Assembly: GCF_007827975.1 (NCBI RefSeq) | Contig: NZ_VITT01000008.1 | DNA from: Nitrospirillum viridazoti | GTDB taxonomy: Bacteria > Pseudomonadota > Alphaproteobacteria > Azospirillales > Azospirillaceae | DNA length: 64,000 nt | Direction: 5' to 3' (one strand) | Shown here: piece by piece, positions 63,901 to 64,000 of the stretch | Layout of the letters: each line of letters starts with the position of its first letter | How positions within the stretch are numbered: the stretch's first letter is position 1 | The notes under the pieces: generated by a model | Seen by the model: the letters and a program-made list of their open reading frames with translations, nothing else | The model's database searches: none | Told to the model about the DNA's origin: nothing | Made by a program: the position numbers and the translations under genes

Positions 63901-63967
63901 GCTGCCGCTGGTGCTGCTGGTCATGCCCTGCCTGTACCGCCTGGCCGTGCGCGGCGTCAGGACTTGA
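60926..63967 (+). CDS. RND efflux pump, inner-membrane subunit
   Basis: A 1013-residue proton-driven transporter with the twofold RND layout: helix 1 at about 16-32, the first large periplasmic loop, helices 2-6, helix 7 near 515, a second loop and helices 8-12. Motifs: GLIIDDAIVMVEHI with the proton-relay Asp pair in helix 4 (about 393-406), and a matching region near 905-930. Hydrophobicity and loop sequence place it nearer to the short HAE/MdtB-like or metal-type pumps than to AcrB; the substrate is not defined. Last gene of the operon. Confidence 0.9.
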   Translation: MTGFTAWVAVHRRSLLCLLALPVLAGLIMAGRLPVTLFPAVTFPRVRVSLDAGDRPAPQMLLLATRPLEQAVHRVPGVTDVRSTTSRGSAELSITFAWGTDMTTAELQVNAAVGQVLPTLPAGSTATVRRMEPTVFPIIAYSLTSDTLSPTRLRDLAQYQLRPLLASIEGVAEVGVAGGAEQEFQVIADPDRLLAHGLAFEDVVKAVGNASLVQAVGRIEDHYKLFLVVSDNSLGGLDAVRHVVLSSGAGGVVTVGDVAQVVDGTVPQWTRVTAGGRDAVLLNVYQQRDGNSVRIAAAVRDRLAAASLPKGVTVSNWYDQSQLVLASAASVRDAVLIGIVLAALVLWLFLRDVRITLIAALVVPAALAATVALLSVLRLSFNIMTLGGMAAAVGLIIDDAIVMVEHIVRRLREGHGDGGGVLAAAREFTRPLAGSSAATLVIFVPLAFLNGVTGAFFQALSLTMASGLAFSFIITWLAVPLAVERLVDIHKPHGAGRVQAWVDDRYGRLSARLLARPWLALAGLVPLIVLGGLAYRAVGSGFMPDMDEGGFVLDYRSAPGTAITETGRLLHQVDAILADTPDVATWSWRIGAGLGGELNEPNRGDYFVRLKPTGRRDIDEVIAEVRARLAHEVPGLEVEIAQQMEDLIGDLTAVPQPIEVKIFGDDPATVLPTARAVAAALAKVDGVVDIKDGVNPAGDALDIRVDAARAAVEGMDVAGVTAAVADYLQGAVATQLPLQTALATKQVGVRVWVPAAVRTTDTDVANLRLRAPDGHLFPLKRVAAVVPVNGEPEIGQENLQGMVAVTARIEGRDMGSVAADVTALLDSRHLVKAPLRYELGGLYQQQRIAFRGLLTVFAAAVAAVFVLLLFLYESFITALVILVMPLLAAGAVFVGLWLTRTELNITAMMGMTMVVGIVTEVAIFFFSEFESLPADMPLVERLSQAGRNRFRPIAMTTLAAMLTLLPLAFGLGEGAGMQQPLAIAILSGLAVQLPLVLLVMPCLYRLAVRGVRT

Positions 63968-64000
63968 CCAAACCAGCCTCCAGGATGGCGCGGGCGTCAT
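63957..64000 (-). CDS. possible 3' end of a leftward gene (partial)
   Basis: Reading leftwards from the window edge, one frame gives the tail DARAILEAGLVKS followed by TGA at 63959-63957. It reads like a natural C terminus and overlaps the RND gene stop by a few bases. Only 14 codons are visible, so this is a tentative call. Confidence 0.3.
   Translation of the reverse strand, partial: DARAILEAGLVKS

Noticed and set aside
60881..64000. 1039-residue minus-strand ORF opposite the RND pump
   Set aside because: His/Gln/Gly-rich low-complexity translation typical of the strand opposite a GC-rich gene; the plus frame encodes a complete RND transporter.

Overview
The window is GC-rich DNA in the style of an alphaproteobacterium. 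Rhodospirillales/Azospirillaceae-like is my best guess, from codon use, the ExoY/Wzi/Wza-type exopolysaccharide genes, the DUF1302/DUF1329 pair and the TAT-secreted PaoABC; no rRNA or marker gene fixes the taxon. Genes are tightly packed, with many ATGA or GTGA stop/start overlaps.

Layout. (1) 1-1.4 kb: an O-methyltransferase divergent from a TetR regulator. (2) 1.4-5.7 kb: an island with visibly lower GC holding a class II lanthipeptide synthetase (LanM) and, just upstream on the same strand, a precursor whose core is twelve exact tandem heptads with Cys every seventh residue. This is the most novel item. (3) 5.7-37.4 kb: a large exopolysaccharide locus. It has Wzi, two regulators (TetR and an ECF sigma/anti-sigma pair), an ExoY-like sugar transferase, an ABC exporter, a Wzx-like flippase, an O-antigen polymerase/ligase, a Wzz-like and a Wza-like protein, GT1 and GT2 glycosyltransferases, a nucleotidyltransferase-like protein, an oxidoreductase fusion, five radical SAM proteins and two class I methyltransferases. 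A DUF1329/DUF1302 pair sits inside it. (4) 37.4-40.6 kb: a ParDE toxin-antitoxin pair, an amidohydrolase, a DUF218 protein and a methyltransferase. (5) 40.6-44.8 kb: an MtrB/PioB-like barrel, a decaheme MtrA/DmsE-like cytochrome and a monoheme cytochrome c, i.e. an outer-membrane electron conduit. (6) 44.9-53.0 kb: an NDUFS4-like protein, a TAT-signal SDR, a quinone-oxidoreductase-like MDR, PaoABC, RidA and creatininase-family proteins. (7) 53.2-64.0 kb: an AsmA-family protein, a two-component system, a YncE-like propeller protein and a tripartite RND efflux system.

Connections. Reading the intergenic DNA, I find the same promoter-like pattern seven times: GGGAATA(A/T)N, then 14 bp (15 once), then CGTC, usually followed by GGG. 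It precedes the TetR/ExoY unit, the ECF sigma gene, the oxidoreductase fusion, the GT1 gene, the Wzz-like gene, the radical SAM operon and the cytochrome c/MtrAB operon. Geometry and position suggest an ECF regulon, plausibly of the sigma factor encoded at 8.8 kb, joining exopolysaccharide synthesis to extracellular electron transfer. Five of the seven also carry an A/T-rich element upstream, triplicated at two sites.
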